Below the pieces are notes generated by a model. It had not been told where the DNA came from. It saw nothing but the letters and a program-made list of their open reading frames with translations, and searched no databases. Of a DNA stretch of 44,403 nucleotides, positions 1 to 8,502 are shown one piece after another. Positions within the stretch are counted from its first letter, which is position 1. Every line of letters starts with the position of its first letter. The position numbers and the translations under genes were made by a program. The DNA is from JACMLD01 sp039915085 (GTDB lineage Bacteria > Bacteroidota > Bacteroidia > Chitinophagales > Chitinophagaceae), in assembly GCA_039915085.1 (NCBI GenBank), contig JBDSOC010000019.1, forward strand, positions 1-44,403, written 5' to 3'.

Positions 1-4
1 TACA

Positions 5-91
5 TGGTGCCCACGAAAGGAATCGAACCTTCACACCCTTGCGAATGGCAGATTTTGAGTCTGCTGCGTCTACCAATTCCGCCACATGGGC
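5..91 (-). tRNA. tRNA-Leu (anticodon CAA)
   Basis: The minus strand folds as a class II tRNA. The acceptor arms GCCCATG and CGTGGGC pair, the D-arm is typical of Leu (GGTAGACGC), and the anticodon loop CTCAAAA gives anticodon CAA, reading UUG. A long variable arm follows, then a T-arm containing GGTTCGATTCC, and CCA is encoded. The long variable arm and D-loop support leucine over serine. A 7-base periodic inverted repeat lies just upstream of its 5' end. Confidence 0.96.
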
Positions 92-97
92 TTTTTG

Positions 98-193
98 AAG
101 TGTTAAGTGATAAGTTGTAAGTATTAGTTAAGAAAACAAAATACCGTATCAAAAACGATGGTACAGGTACTTACAACTTATGACTTAGAACTT
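98..193. repeat. Inverted repeat built of 7-base ACTTANN units
   Basis: Two 26-base arms (98-123 and 168-193) are complementary at 23 of 26 positions around a 44-base spacer. Each arm is itself periodic: the right arm reads ACTTAca-ACTTAtg-ACTTAga-ACTT, a 7-base unit. The element sits directly upstream of tRNA-Leu and contains no plausible gene. It could be a simple repeat that spread around tRNA loci, or a hairpin acting on the tRNA leader. Its function is unknown. Confidence 0.7.
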
Positions 194-461
194 AGTACTC
201 GTTAGGGTTGCAATATTACGGATTGCAAATATTTTGTCCAAATATGTCTTCTGTAAAATAATGATGAATACCGGCCCAGGCTCTGCCCTCTTACCACTAC
301 CTCCTACTTGCAGCAATCCTTTTTAGGAAGCAACAGCTTTCTTATTATACCCAATATCTTGCCTAGCAGGTTCATATTGCTTTTAATTAAATTATCCCGC
401 CCAAAGGTACACAGGCTGACTATAGATTAAACTGTAAATTGCCTGCAAATAACAACGTTCA
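194..461. other. Intergenic region without a recognised gene
   Basis: No convincing reading frame, RNA gene or strong terminator is visible between the tRNA-side repeat and the dehydrogenase start. The promoter of the downstream gene presumably lies here. TAAATTGC about 30 bases before the ATG only loosely resembles the Bacteroidota -7 box TAnnTTTG. Confidence 0.5.
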
Positions 462-1658
462 ATGCTTACAATTGGTTTAATAAGGGAAGGCAAAATTCCG
501 GCAGATAACCGCGTGGCGCTTACACCCTCACAATGTAAATGGATACAAAAAAATCCGGCGGCCATAAAGATTGTGTTACAGCCCTGCCCAACACGTTGTT
601 TTACAGACCGGGAATACCAGCTGGCCGGTGTGGAGATAAATGAAGACATGACGGGCTGTGATATTCTTTTGGGTATCAAAGAAGTGCCTGTTGCTATGTT
701 AATTCCCAACAAAACCTACCTGTTTTTCTCCCACACTAAAAAGAAGCAACCGCATAACCGGCAATTGTTTAAAGCGCTGATGGATAAAAAAATTACCTTA
801 ATCGATTATGAATGCCTGGAACATGACGACGGACAGCGGATTATCGGATTTGGCTTTTTTGCGGGAATAGTAGGCGCCCACAATGGTATGATGGCCTACG
901 GGCGCAGAACCGGGTTATACACCCTGGACAGGGTATACAAACAAAACAATTTCAGGGAACTCATTCATACTTATTTCGGGCTGCGGCTGCCCAATGTAAA
1001 AATTGCTATTGCCGGTTCGGGCCGTGTGGCGCATGGTATACTGGAGATCATGAACCTGATGGGTATTCATGAAGTGGAGCCGGATGAATACCTTGTACGC
1101 CGTTTTTCTTACCCGGTATACACCCAATTGAAAGGCGCTGATCTGTACGGCGATAAACTAACGGGAAAATACAACCGGGAAAATTTTCACAATAATCCCG
1201 GCGCCTATAAATGCCTGTTTCTTCCCTACGCCGCACAAACAGATATTTTAATGAACGGTGTGTACTGGGATAATACTTACCCGCGGCTGTTTGAGAAAAC
1301 GGATATTGATGACACCAGCTTTATTATACAAACCATTGCTGATATTACGGATGATGCCAATGGTTCCGTGCCGGTTAACCTGGGCGATCAATCCATAGAA
1401 AATCCTGTTTATGGTACCGATAAAAAAACTTTTGAAAAAACGGAGCCATACCTGCCTGGTTCAATAGATGTAATGGCGGTAGGTAACCTGCCCAATGAAT
1501 TACCGCGCGATGCCAGCCGCTATTTCGGTGAGCAACTGATAAAATATGTACTGGAAGATCTGGTAAAAGGTAGCTCTGCCATTATTGATCGTGCCACTAT
1601 GATAAAAAATGGCCGCCTTACTGATGAGTATAATTATTTAAAGGAGTATGCAAGCTGA
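462..1658 (+). CDS. Saccharopine dehydrogenase-like NAD(P)-dependent oxidoreductase
   Basis: This 398-residue protein has the alanine-dehydrogenase/transhydrogenase-type N-domain (IGLIREGKIPADNRVALTP at residues 4-22). A Rossmann NAD site, GSGRVAHG, lies at 185-192. The pair K73 (GIKEVP) and H91 (FSHTKKKQ) matches the spacing of the catalytic Lys/His of LYS1-type saccharopine dehydrogenases, which oxidatively cleave saccharopine to lysine and 2-oxoglutarate in the cytoplasm. The length fits the family. Bacteroidota homologues are often labelled simply as alanine dehydrogenase, so the substrate is uncertain. No other lysine gene is nearby and the gene appears monocistronic; the next genes are on the opposite strand. 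Confidence 0.85.
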   Translation: MLTIGLIREGKIPADNRVALTPSQCKWIQKNPAAIKIVLQPCPTRCFTDREYQLAGVEINEDMTGCDILLGIKEVPVAMLIPNKTYLFFSHTKKKQPHNRQLFKALMDKKITLIDYECLEHDDGQRIIGFGFFAGIVGAHNGMMAYGRRTGLYTLDRVYKQNNFRELIHTYFGLRLPNVKIAIAGSGRVAHGILEIMNLMGIHEVEPDEYLVRRFSYPVYTQLKGADLYGDKLTGKYNRENFHNNPGAYKCLFLPYAAQTDILMNGVYWDNTYPRLFEKTDIDDTSFIIQTIADITDDANGSVPVNLGDQSIENPVYGTDKKTFEKTEPYLPGSIDVMAVGNLPNELPRDASRYFGEQLIKYVLEDLVKGSSAIIDRATMIKNGRLTDEYNYLKEYAS

Positions 1659-1680
1659 TCAATGCTTCCATTATTCGCTT

Positions 1681-2154
1681 TTAATCCTTCAATAAGGCAA
1701 CAGCCTCGTGGTTGTTTTGCTGCATAGCAAGATCAAGCACTGACAAGCCTCTCGCATCTAAAATGGTTTTGTCTGCACCATGTTGCAGTAATAATTTCAC
1801 CAGTTCATTGCGGCCGAACATGGCTGCAAACATCAGTGCAGATCCGCCATTGCCATGCTGCTGGTCAAGGGCCGCACCATGTTCAATCAGTAATGTTGCA
1901 ATATCCGGGTATCCTTTAAAAGCAACGCCCATCAGCGCGGTATTACCACCTGCATCGGCCTCATTTACACCGGCGCCATTTTCCAGCAATAATTTTGCTG
2001 CTTCATACTGGTTATTGTAACAGGCAACAATCAGCGGGGTGTATCCCTTTTCATCTTTTACATTCAGATCTGCGTGTTGTGCTATCAGCTCCTCCAGCAC
2101 CGCTATTTCTCCTTTACGTGCTGCAGGAATAACAAGTTGATTTATTGGCACCAT
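1681..2154 (-). CDS. Ankyrin repeat protein
   Basis: The 157 residues form about four ankyrin repeats of roughly 33 residues. Diagnostic pieces include GYTPLIVACYNNQYEAAKLL, GNTALMGVAFKGYPDIATLL and GSALMFAAMFGRNELVKLL. There is no signal peptide or membrane segment, so it should be a soluble cytoplasmic protein-binding module. It follows a 60-residue charged protein by only 6 bases and is probably co-transcribed with it. Bacterial single-domain ankyrin proteins of this type often act as partners or inhibitors of a neighbouring protein. Here the partner is not evident. Confidence 0.88.
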   Translation of the reverse strand: MVPINQLVIPAARKGEIAVLEELIAQHADLNVKDEKGYTPLIVACYNNQYEAAKLLLENGAGVNEADAGGNTALMGVAFKGYPDIATLLIEHGAALDQQHGNGGSALMFAAMFGRNELVKLLLQHGADKTILDARGLSVLDLAMQQNNHEAVALLKD

Positions 2155-2160
2155 GTTGAC

Positions 2161-2343
2161 TTAAGGTTTAGGCTGCGGTTTTGAATCTTCTTTCTCAACT
2201 TCTTTTTTTACGTCCTGAACAAGGGATGAAACAGGTCCTTCCATGTGTTCCTGCGGATCGGTGGTATGCAAAGTTTCCGGATCAGGTTTGATCAGCTCGT
2301 CCTTGTTTTCTTTTTTTGCTGCTTTGTTTTTATCGTTTTCCAT
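2161..2343 (-). CDS. Small highly charged protein of unknown function
   Basis: This 60-residue protein is almost entirely hydrophilic, rich in Lys, Glu, Asp and Pro, with no hydrophobic core. It is predicted to be largely disordered. It lies 6 bases upstream of the ankyrin gene on the same strand, so the two likely form a small operon. No family is recognised. The close coupling supports a real gene, although low-complexity composition leaves some doubt. Confidence 0.6.
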   Translation of the reverse strand: MENDKNKAAKKENKDELIKPDPETLHTTDPQEHMEGPVSSLVQDVKKEVEKEDSKPQPKP

Positions 2344-2397
2344 TATAATTTGTTTAGACCAAATAAAACAAACTTCAGGCCGCTATTTGCCGTGCAT

Positions 2398-2616
2398 TTA
2401 TAGCAATCCAATTTTTTTTACCAGGTTGTCAAATGCAGCAGCCGTTTCCTTTTCAGTTGAACTACGGACAGGTTGCCATATAGCCGAAAGTATTTCAACC
2501 CGGTAACACATGTCCGGATCTTTTATTAAGCAGTTGTTTAGTTCTGCCAAATCAGCTGCGGTGGCGTTGCTGGTAAGCTTATTTGCAATCAGTGTCCAAA
2601 CTTTATCTTCTTGCAT
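2398..2616 (-). CDS. Small helical protein resembling the N-terminus of FecR-type anti-sigma factors
   Basis: Starting at MQEDKVWTLIANKL gives 72 residues; an upstream ATG would add ten hydrophobic residues that look unrelated. The sequence is amphipathic and helical: a 'DKVWTLIANKL' helix, a 'TAADLAELNNCLIKDP' helix, then 'RVEILSAIWQP'. From memory, this plan matches the short N-terminal region found on FecR anti-sigma factors and some ABC permeases in Chitinophagaceae. Here it stands alone without the membrane or FecR part. It could be a free-standing anti-sigma-like module or a remnant of a longer gene. No sigma factor is adjacent. Confidence 0.6.
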   Translation of the reverse strand: MQEDKVWTLIANKLTSNATAADLAELNNCLIKDPDMCYRVEILSAIWQPVRSSTEKETAAAFDNLVKKIGLL

Positions 2617-2880
2617 ATACCAGGATATCCCCAATAAAAATACCAATCAAAAACAATTGATTGTAAGCTGGTTAGAAAATGATATATTGAGAAGGTGTTT
2701 GTTTTTAATACAGTCTGTCCGCTTTTATTACATCCCTGCTTTCCTGTATTAAAAGCTATTAACAAAAAGTTGGTACAGGCTGCCTTTTAAACTTACTAAC
2801 ACTCCGTGGAAAACCACGCTGAAGGGTAATTTTCTTTGAAGAATTTCGTTAAGTATATAATCCGCTGATAATAACGTTGC

Positions 2881-2888
2881 TATTTTTG
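2881..2888 (+). promoter_or_regulatory. Candidate -7 promoter box (TAnnTTTG)
   Basis: TATTTTTG matches the Bacteroidota -7 consensus TAnnTTTG and ends 25 bases before the phosphodiesterase ATG. No clear TTTG -33 element is seen at the usual 19-base spacing, so the assignment is tentative. Confidence 0.35.
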
Positions 2889-2913
2889 TTTACCCTGTGA
2901 ATTTATTAAACGC

Positions 2914-3759
2914 ATGATTAACATCCGTCCTTTTTTTGAAAAGCGATACATTCTCTTTTCTATCAGTATCATTTTATTCTCATTGAGTGCTTCATCCCAG
3001 GTCATTCCATTACCACACGCTTATGCTCATAATGACTACTGGCATAAACGTCCTCTTTTTGACGCAATGGATAATGGTTTTACCCATATTGAAGCAGACG
3101 TTTATTTACGCCGTTCCAGGCTTTTAGTGGCGCACCGCCTGCCATTTTTAAAAAGGAAACATACTATAGAAGGGCTTTATCTTAAACCGCTCTTCACTTA
3201 CCTGTCAAATACAATCGGACAGGCACAAACGCCGTTAGACACTGTCGTACTAATGATAGACATCAAATCAAATGGAAAGAAGACATATAAAGCACTGAGA
3301 AAAATACTCAACAATTACAAGACAATTCTTTCCACCTGCGAAAAGGGAAAAGTTACCATCCGTAATCTCACACTTGTCTTAACCGGTCACCGGCCTTTGC
3401 AACTTCTCAAAACGGAAGAATCGAGGTATGTGTTTGCAGATGCCGACCTGAGAAAAATAAACACAGAGGAAGCTGACCCGGAAATGTTTACCACCGCAAG
3501 TTGTAAATACTCTGACCTGGTAACATGGAAAGGAAAAGGAGAAATACCTGCACTTGAAAAAATACATTTAACAGCACTTGTAAATAAAGCGCATTTATCA
3601 GGAACAAAGGTAAGGTTGTGGGCTGCTCCGGAAAACGAAACGGTATGGCTTTTCCTGCGCAATTGCGGTGTTGACCTGATAAATACAGACAAACTGCTGG
3701 CACTGAAAAACTTTTTTATCAAGGACATGGCGTCTCAGACTTTATCCCTTAAACTTTGA
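2914..3759 (+). CDS. Secreted PLC-like phosphodiesterase (PI-PLC/GDPD superfamily)
   Basis: The 281-residue protein begins with a signal peptide (hydrophobic about 12-27, ending ASSQ). The mature N-terminus carries HAYAHNDYWHKRPLFDAM, with catalytic-type H39 and N40. 'HIEADVYL' follows with E60 and D62, then 'LLVAHRL' with H74. These are the conserved positions of the TIM-barrel glycerophosphodiester/phosphatidylinositol phosphodiesterase superfamily, in a subgroup common in Bacteroidota. It probably cleaves a phosphodiester in the periplasm or outside the cell, but the substrate cannot be read from sequence. It is flanked by opposite-strand genes and so is likely monocistronic. Confidence 0.8.
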   Translation: MINIRPFFEKRYILFSISIILFSLSASSQVIPLPHAYAHNDYWHKRPLFDAMDNGFTHIEADVYLRRSRLLVAHRLPFLKRKHTIEGLYLKPLFTYLSNTIGQAQTPLDTVVLMIDIKSNGKKTYKALRKILNNYKTILSTCEKGKVTIRNLTLVLTGHRPLQLLKTEESRYVFADADLRKINTEEADPEMFTTASCKYSDLVTWKGKGEIPALEKIHLTALVNKAHLSGTKVRLWAAPENETVWLFLRNCGVDLINTDKLLALKNFFIKDMASQTLSLKL

Positions 3760-3810
3760 ACAGGGCAAAATAATTTACCAGAACCCCTGGGAAAAAAGAA
3801 ACTGGCTGGC

Positions 3811-4548
3811 TTAATTTCTTTGTAACCACTTAAAGCCAGAACGGGTAATTTTAATAATATCCGATTCAGGACTTACATCACCAGGCGTATATACAGACTG
3901 CTTACGTATCAATTTCCTGATAGTAAGAACAGGATCTTTCCAGCTTTCCTTTTTAGAATTATTTGAAAAAGCATCGTAATGCCCAAGAACAGCTATCCCA
4001 AATGTTTTTTTTGTTGCAATAATTGAGTCAAGCTCAAATTTTATTGTTTCATTGTTTGCAAAAATACCCGGCATTGAAAGCGTTATGCGGTAAGATTTAT
4101 ACCTGTTGTTATCAAATTTGAAGAATGCTACCTGTGTAAGATTTCCACTAAACCTTTTTTTTTGTTCTTCGTTACTTATCAAAAAGAGTTCATGCATGGC
4201 TTTTTTTACGCCCGGGTCCTGCAATCTTTTTATAAACCTGTTTATTATTTTATGTAATGACCAGCTTTTAATACTAGCCTGCTTACAGATATTATGGATG
4301 GTATCGTAAAAGTCTGCCCCCGACAATGCCCAACAACAACTTTTACCAGTAAAAATTTTCTTGCCATAGTAAAAACTGCGGTTGGTTTTTTGTTTGCCGG
4401 TAATAGCATCAGTGGTTATCAAAGTCTGGCGGTATTTTCTGTCGGCACCTGCAGTAATGCCGTTATCATTTACATAAATGATGATGCAGGTTTGTGCCCG
4501 GCCTGCAAAATCAAACAGCAGGTAAATACAGAGAAAAGCAAATTTCAT
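3811..4548 (-). CDS. Exported protein with proteasome-like (Ntn-hydrolase) features, tentative
   Basis: The start MKFAFLCIYLLFDF was chosen because it opens a signal peptide ending AGRAQ. A longer frame would add 25 residues with no support. After the predicted cleavage the chain reads TCIIIYVNDNGITAGADRK, then 'KKIFTGKSCCWALSG'. This resembles the N-terminal strands of 20S-proteasome-type Ntn hydrolases, where a Thr or Cys exposed by cleavage is the nucleophile. The remaining 180 residues show no other motif. The assignment rests on pattern only. The gene lies 152 bases downstream of the BrkB-like gene on the same strand. Confidence 0.6.
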   Translation of the reverse strand: MKFAFLCIYLLFDFAGRAQTCIIIYVNDNGITAGADRKYRQTLITTDAITGKQKTNRSFYYGKKIFTGKSCCWALSGADFYDTIHNICKQASIKSWSLHKIINRFIKRLQDPGVKKAMHELFLISNEEQKKRFSGNLTQVAFFKFDNNRYKSYRITLSMPGIFANNETIKFELDSIIATKKTFGIAVLGHYDAFSNNSKKESWKDPVLTIRKLIRKQSVYTPGDVSPESDIIKITRSGFKWLQRN

Positions 4549-4700
4549 ATTGAAATATAAGAATGTAAATTGAGCCAAATCAAAATGTCCTGCCTGGAAA
4601 AAACCAGGTGAAATTATTAACAATACAATACAGGCAAACTGTGGAAGTAAATCTACAATAATATGTTATACAGGCAGCACATGCCAGGATAAACATTGAT

Positions 4701-5651
4701 CTATTGCTTCCCCGCTTTTCCTTCCTCATTTTGCTGCAAAGAAATTTGCCCTTTTTCTTTTTCAACCTGCTCAACGGCCACCGCATATTGAGAAGGATGA
4801 ATAGGTGCTCCATATTGTAACGCATATGATTTTGTAAATTCTGCGCCGAAATATAAAATGATGGCAGAGTAGTAAATCCAGAGTACAAGCACTATCAGGG
4901 AACCCGCGGGTCCATAAGTAGAACCGATTTGTGCTTTTGTAATATAAAACGAGATAGCAAATTTTCCCAGCAGGAATAAAATGGTGGTTACAACCGCCCC
5001 TGCAAAAACATCTTTCCAGCGTATGGAGGCATCGGGAAGCACCTTGAAAATGATGCTGAAAATAAAACATGTAATTACCATGGTAAGCAGCAGGTTAATA
5101 ATATAAAATATAACAACCGTAACATCAGGGAACCTGCCTTTTAAATAATGACTGAAACTTTCAATGATAGCAGACATGCCAAGTGAAACCAGTAAAAGAA
5201 AGCTTAAAGAGACAATGACAGAAAATGAAATGAAACGGTTTTGCAACATTTTTAACCAGTTTTTTTTGGGTTTAGCTTTAACGCCCCAGATCATATTGAT
5301 AGAATCCTGCATTTCTGCAAATACGCTGGTAGCGCCTATCAGCAGGGTAACAATACCAACTACTGTAGCAACCGTGGTTTTGCCACTTAAAGAAGCGTTT
5401 TTGATAATCTGTTGCAGTTGTATGGCCGTATCATGACCTGTAAAACCTTCAAGTTGCCGGTAAATACCGCCTTCTATCGCTTCCCGCCCGAGGAACGCGC
5501 TGCAGAGGGTAATAATGATTAACAATAATGGCCCCATCGAAAAAATCATATAATAGGATAAAGAACCGCTTAGCTTGGGTACTTTGTCATTTGAAAAACC
5601 TGTGAAGGAATTTTTGATAACCGTCCATATCCCCGAGAAAATCTTTGTCAT
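4701..5651 (-). CDS. YihY/BrkB family inner-membrane protein
   Basis: From MTKIFSGIW the protein has about 316 residues and six hydrophobic segments. Family landmarks are 'KLSGSLSYYMIFSMGPLLL' near the N-terminus, 'GATSVFAEMQDSINMIW' in the middle and GSTYGPAGSLIVLVLWIYYS near the C-terminus, followed by 'YFGAEFTKSYA'. The C-tail is polar and Gln/Glu-rich. YihY/BrkB proteins are integral membrane proteins of unclear function, once misnamed ribonuclease BN. A longer start 27 codons upstream is possible but adds a non-membrane lead unlike the family. A strong hairpin terminator lies upstream, separating it from the repeat-protein operon. Confidence 0.9.
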   Translation of the reverse strand: MTKIFSGIWTVIKNSFTGFSNDKVPKLSGSLSYYMIFSMGPLLLIIITLCSAFLGREAIEGGIYRQLEGFTGHDTAIQLQQIIKNASLSGKTTVATVVGIVTLLIGATSVFAEMQDSINMIWGVKAKPKKNWLKMLQNRFISFSVIVSLSFLLLVSLGMSAIIESFSHYLKGRFPDVTVVIFYIINLLLTMVITCFIFSIIFKVLPDASIRWKDVFAGAVVTTILFLLGKFAISFYITKAQIGSTYGPAGSLIVLVLWIYYSAIILYFGAEFTKSYALQYGAPIHPSQYAVAVEQVEKEKGQISLQQNEEGKAGKQ

Positions 5652-5751
5652 TGGCATATTATAAAACATTACAGGTATTATGCCATAAAATCTATTGAAT
5701 CTGTTACTGTTCCGTACTTGCCCAGGCAGCATACATTTACAAGGCAGCAGG

Positions 5752-5805
5752 AAAAAAAAAGGCTGGAATGATGATAAAATTTGTCATCATTCCAGCCTTT
5801 TTATT
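5752..5805 (-). terminator. Rho-independent terminator, likely bidirectional
   Basis: A perfect 14-base-pair stem (5761-5774 with 5784-5797) encloses a 9-base loop. It has a run of nine A on its left and TTTTTATTTTTT on its right, so it can end transcription in both directions. Its main client is the minus-strand operon ending with the heptad-repeat protein; it insulates the BrkB-like gene. Confidence 0.93.
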
Positions 5806-5855
5806 TTTTATTTATTGAAAACCACGATACCTGATTTTTAATTGCCAGACATCAT

Positions 5856-6797
5856 TTATTTTGATGGCCGGTGCATATGGATGCTTTTATTTCCGTTTTG
5901 CGTATTGCCATAAGAAAAATTACCTGTTGCAAAACGGTTGTATTTTTCCTTGTATTTCCTGTACACTTCGTCAGGTTGTTTTTTATCATTGACCGTCATA
6001 CCAGTTGATGAAAGTGTTACAGACAGCAAATGCTGTTCGTCTGGCACAATACCATCTTTAATTAAATCATTAACCAGTTGTTTCATTAATTTCTGATCTT
6101 CCTCTGCTTGTTTCTGATCTATTTTTGCCTGTGCCTGATCTTTTATGGCCTGTTCCTGGTCAAGTTTCGCCTGGATCTGGTCTTTACTTGCCTGCTCCTG
6201 GTCCAGCTTTGCCTGGTGCTGATCTTTTTCTGCACGCTCCATATCCAGTTTTGCGTTCAACTTATCTTCGTTTGCCCGTTCCTGATCCAGTTTTGCCTGG
6301 TGCTGACCTTTGTTTGCCTGCTCCTGGTCAAGCTTTGCCTGGTGCTGATCTTTTTCTGCACGCTCCATATCCAGTTTCGCAGCAGCCTGGTCTTTATTTG
6401 CCTGCTCCTGGTCCAGTTTAGCCTGGTGCTGATCTTTATTTGCCTGTTCCTGATCCAGTTTAGTCTGCTCCTGATCTTTTTTGGCCTGTATTTTATCCAG
6501 CCTCATCTGTTCTTTTATTTGGGTTATTACAGTTTCATATTGATTATATTGTTCAGCTGGTATAAGTTTTCCGTCCACGTAGAAAGCTGTCATTTTTTCA
6601 TTGACTAATTCCATTTTGTATTCCGAGTTATCAATCGTAGTGGTTACATTTTCATGTGCTTTGCCGGATGCATCATTATTTATACTGTACCCGGTGGAAT
6701 GCATGCTCTTTTTGCCGGTTTTAACCTGCGCAACAGAAGTATTACCAGCAACAAATATTAATATCAATACGCCATACAATAGAAATTTTGTTTTCAT
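5856..6797 (-). CDS. Exported heptad-repeat (A-x-x-D-Q-x-Q) rod protein
   Basis: The 313-residue protein has a signal peptide (residues 1-23, ending SVAQ) and a globular N-part to about 104. Residues 105-237 are nineteen uninterrupted heptads of the type AKLDQEQ/ANKDQHQ, and a 75-residue C-part ends in MHRPSK. Ala recurs every 7 residues, Leu mostly every 14, with invariant Asp-Gln, giving a highly polar helical rod or coiled coil. It should lie in the periplasm. The same heptads form the C-terminus of the M56 protease encoded upstream on the same strand, implying a shared role or interaction. No known family is recognised. The A-rich leader before the ATG is usual for this phylum. Confidence 0.85.
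   Translation of the reverse strand: MKTKFLLYGVLILIFVAGNTSVAQVKTGKKSMHSTGYSINNDASGKAHENVTTTIDNSEYKMELVNEKMTAFYVDGKLIPAEQYNQYETVITQIKEQMRLDKIQAKKDQEQTKLDQEQANKDQHQAKLDQEQANKDQAAAKLDMERAEKDQHQAKLDQEQANKGQHQAKLDQERANEDKLNAKLDMERAEKDQHQAKLDQEQASKDQIQAKLDQEQAIKDQAQAKIDQKQAEEDQKLMKQLVNDLIKDGIVPDEQHLLSVTLSSTGMTVNDKKQPDEVYRKYKEKYNRFATGNFSYGNTQNGNKSIHMHRPSK
6087..6485 (-). repeat. 21-base tandem coding repeat (19 heptads)
   Basis: Nineteen 21-base units encode the heptads. There is also a higher-order 126-base (six-unit) periodicity: the 10-base string gcctggtgct followed by the same 30 bases starts at 6211 and again at 6337. This points to recent expansion by unequal exchange, and the copy number is likely to vary between strains. 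Confidence 0.85.
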
Positions 6798-6938
6798 TTT
6801 TTTTAATTTTTACGTTATGAAATAGCAATAGAAGAACACCCCATCATGTGCAGGTTGAAAAAATAATCACCTTTTAATTGGGGGTGAAGGGAGGCAAATT
6901 TCTACAGGGCGCCGTCTGTATAATATTTGTTACCCCGG

Positions 6939-8480
6939 TTATATGATTGTTTGATTTTGTAATTTCTTCCGCTCTGCTTCCTTTTTATTTTTAAATGCCT
7001 GTTGCTCATCAATGCGTGACTGTTCGCGTTGCAGTCTGGCATCCGCCTGATCTTTCATAGCTTGTTGCTGGTCCAGCTTTGCCTGGTACTGATTTTTATT
7101 TGCCTGTTTCTGATCCATTATTGCCTGCTTTTGATCACGCAAGGCCTGGTCCTGATCCATTCTGGCTCTTGCCATATCCCGGACAGCCTGCAGCTGATCC
7201 ATTTCTGCCTGCTTCATACCCAGCAAGGCCATTTGCTGATCGGTAAGCGGTGATGCAGTATGATCAGGTGTTACCTCCGTTATTTCATCCGGTTCTTTTT
7301 TAAAAAAAGCAGTCCTTTCATAAACACGGATTTTATTTTTGTCTTTTATGACTTTATGCAGCAGCTCTTTTTGTACTGCAAATTGTAACGCAGTATGCAC
7401 GATGTATTTTTCAGGTATTGCAGCACTCATTTTATTTTTTGTTTCGCTGAAGTCTTTTTTTGCCGGCCCCCGTCCATGCACAAGCGCTACTGTACATGCG
7501 CCCGCTAACAATAAAATAAAAGACATCAGAAAAAATATTTTTTCAGTAAGGCTGGCAGGTTTTTTATTGCTTCCGAGAATACGGTTTACCCGGCGTAACA
7601 ATTGGTCCTTTTTTCCGGGAAATGCTGTATGGTAAGAAGCACCATACAGCTGATGTTGTTTAAAACTGATAAGCGCCTCTGCCAATCCCATTTTATTTTG
7701 TGTTTCCGCAAGGGTAATGTCGTCACAACAATTTTCTCGCTCTTCCCTAATCCATGACGACACCCATAAAAGCGCGGGATTAAAGAAAAAAACGGTCTCA
7801 ACAATATGCTGTAAAAAATTAACCAGGTAATCATTGCGCCGTATATGCGCCAGTTCATGCATTAAAATAGCTTCTGCCTGGTCAGCAGGAAGTGAAGTTA
7901 ATAAGCCGGCGGGCATCAGTATAATGGGTTTTAAATGACCAATCACAACCGGTATTTTCATGTAAGCGGATTCAAGCAAAACAACAGCCTTATCAATTTG
8001 TAAAGTTGAACAAAGCCGGTGGAGGGTATTTTTCCAATGTGCATCCGGTATGGACACCTGGTTGCTCTTCATACGCTGGTTGTACCACATGGCACCCAGC
8101 ATTTTTATTATTTTGCTTCCGGAAATAACGAACCATGTGGTTACAATCAATTGTTCATGAGCGGCAAAATAAGCATTGCAGTTATCTATTATTTGCATTA
8201 CCTGCCGCAGGTTACCAAAAAATAATTGCGGAATATAGAGACCCGGTCCGGTTATCTTTTCTGTGTAACCATTATTCCATTCCCATGCAAAAGTGAACAT
8301 ACAGGTAACCAGGAAGCCCGTAAGCATAATAAGTACCAGGTTATATTTTGCAGCAGCTTTCCATTTTTTTGTGATCATAAGCATTGCCGAAGTGCATACA
8401 GCCAGCACAAGTCCCTGCCACAAAGAATGTATAAGCATCCAGCTGAAAGCTGAAATTATCCGCTGCATTATTGTATTCAT
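6939..8480 (-). CDS. BlaR1/MecR1-type M56 metallopeptidase with heptad-repeat tail
   Basis: Numbering is from the farthest upstream in-frame Met, five residues before the chosen start (MNTIMQRII). Membrane helices lie near 12-40, 50-70, 115-135 and 318-340. The zinc motif HELAH is at 213-217, with the downstream acidic ligand region 'IREERENCCDD' at 249-259. The protein is an M56 antirepressor protease that senses an external signal and triggers inactivation of BlaI. The C-terminal region after the last helix, where BlaR1 has a penicillin-binding sensor, instead ends in about eleven A-x-x-D-Q-x-Q heptads (430-506). There is no PBP-like domain, so beta-lactam sensing is unlikely. It lies 22 bases after blaI in an operon. 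Confidence 0.92.
   Translation of the reverse strand: MNTIMQRIISAFSWMLIHSLWQGLVLAVCTSAMLMITKKWKAAAKYNLVLIMLTGFLVTCMFTFAWEWNNGYTEKITGPGLYIPQLFFGNLRQVMQIIDNCNAYFAAHEQLIVTTWFVISGSKIIKMLGAMWYNQRMKSNQVSIPDAHWKNTLHRLCSTLQIDKAVVLLESAYMKIPVVIGHLKPIILMPAGLLTSLPADQAEAILMHELAHIRRNDYLVNFLQHIVETVFFFNPALLWVSSWIREERENCCDDITLAETQNKMGLAEALISFKQHQLYGASYHTAFPGKKDQLLRRVNRILGSNKKPASLTEKIFFLMSFILLLAGACTVALVHGRGPAKKDFSETKNKMSAAIPEKYIVHTALQFAVQKELLHKVIKDKNKIRVYERTAFFKKEPDEITEVTPDHTASPLTDQQMALLGMKQAEMDQLQAVRDMARARMDQDQALRDQKQAIMDQKQANKNQYQAKLDQQQAMKDQADARLQREQSRIDEQQAFKNKKEAERKKLQNQTII
6978..7208 (-). repeat. Heptad-repeat coding segment in the M56 protease tail
   Basis: About eleven 21-base units encode heptads such as AIMDQKQ, AKLDQQQ and AMKDQAD. 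They match the consensus of the neighbouring exported protein but are more diverged. The two repeat tracts lie about 490 bases apart on the same strand and probably share an origin. Confidence 0.8.
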
Positions 8481-8502
8481 CAAAAATATAAACATGTAAA
8501 AC

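Noticed and set aside
6108..6608. Long plus-strand frames opposite the heptad repeats
   Set aside because: They are antisense to a well-supported coding repeat; the openness follows from the 21-base periodicity.
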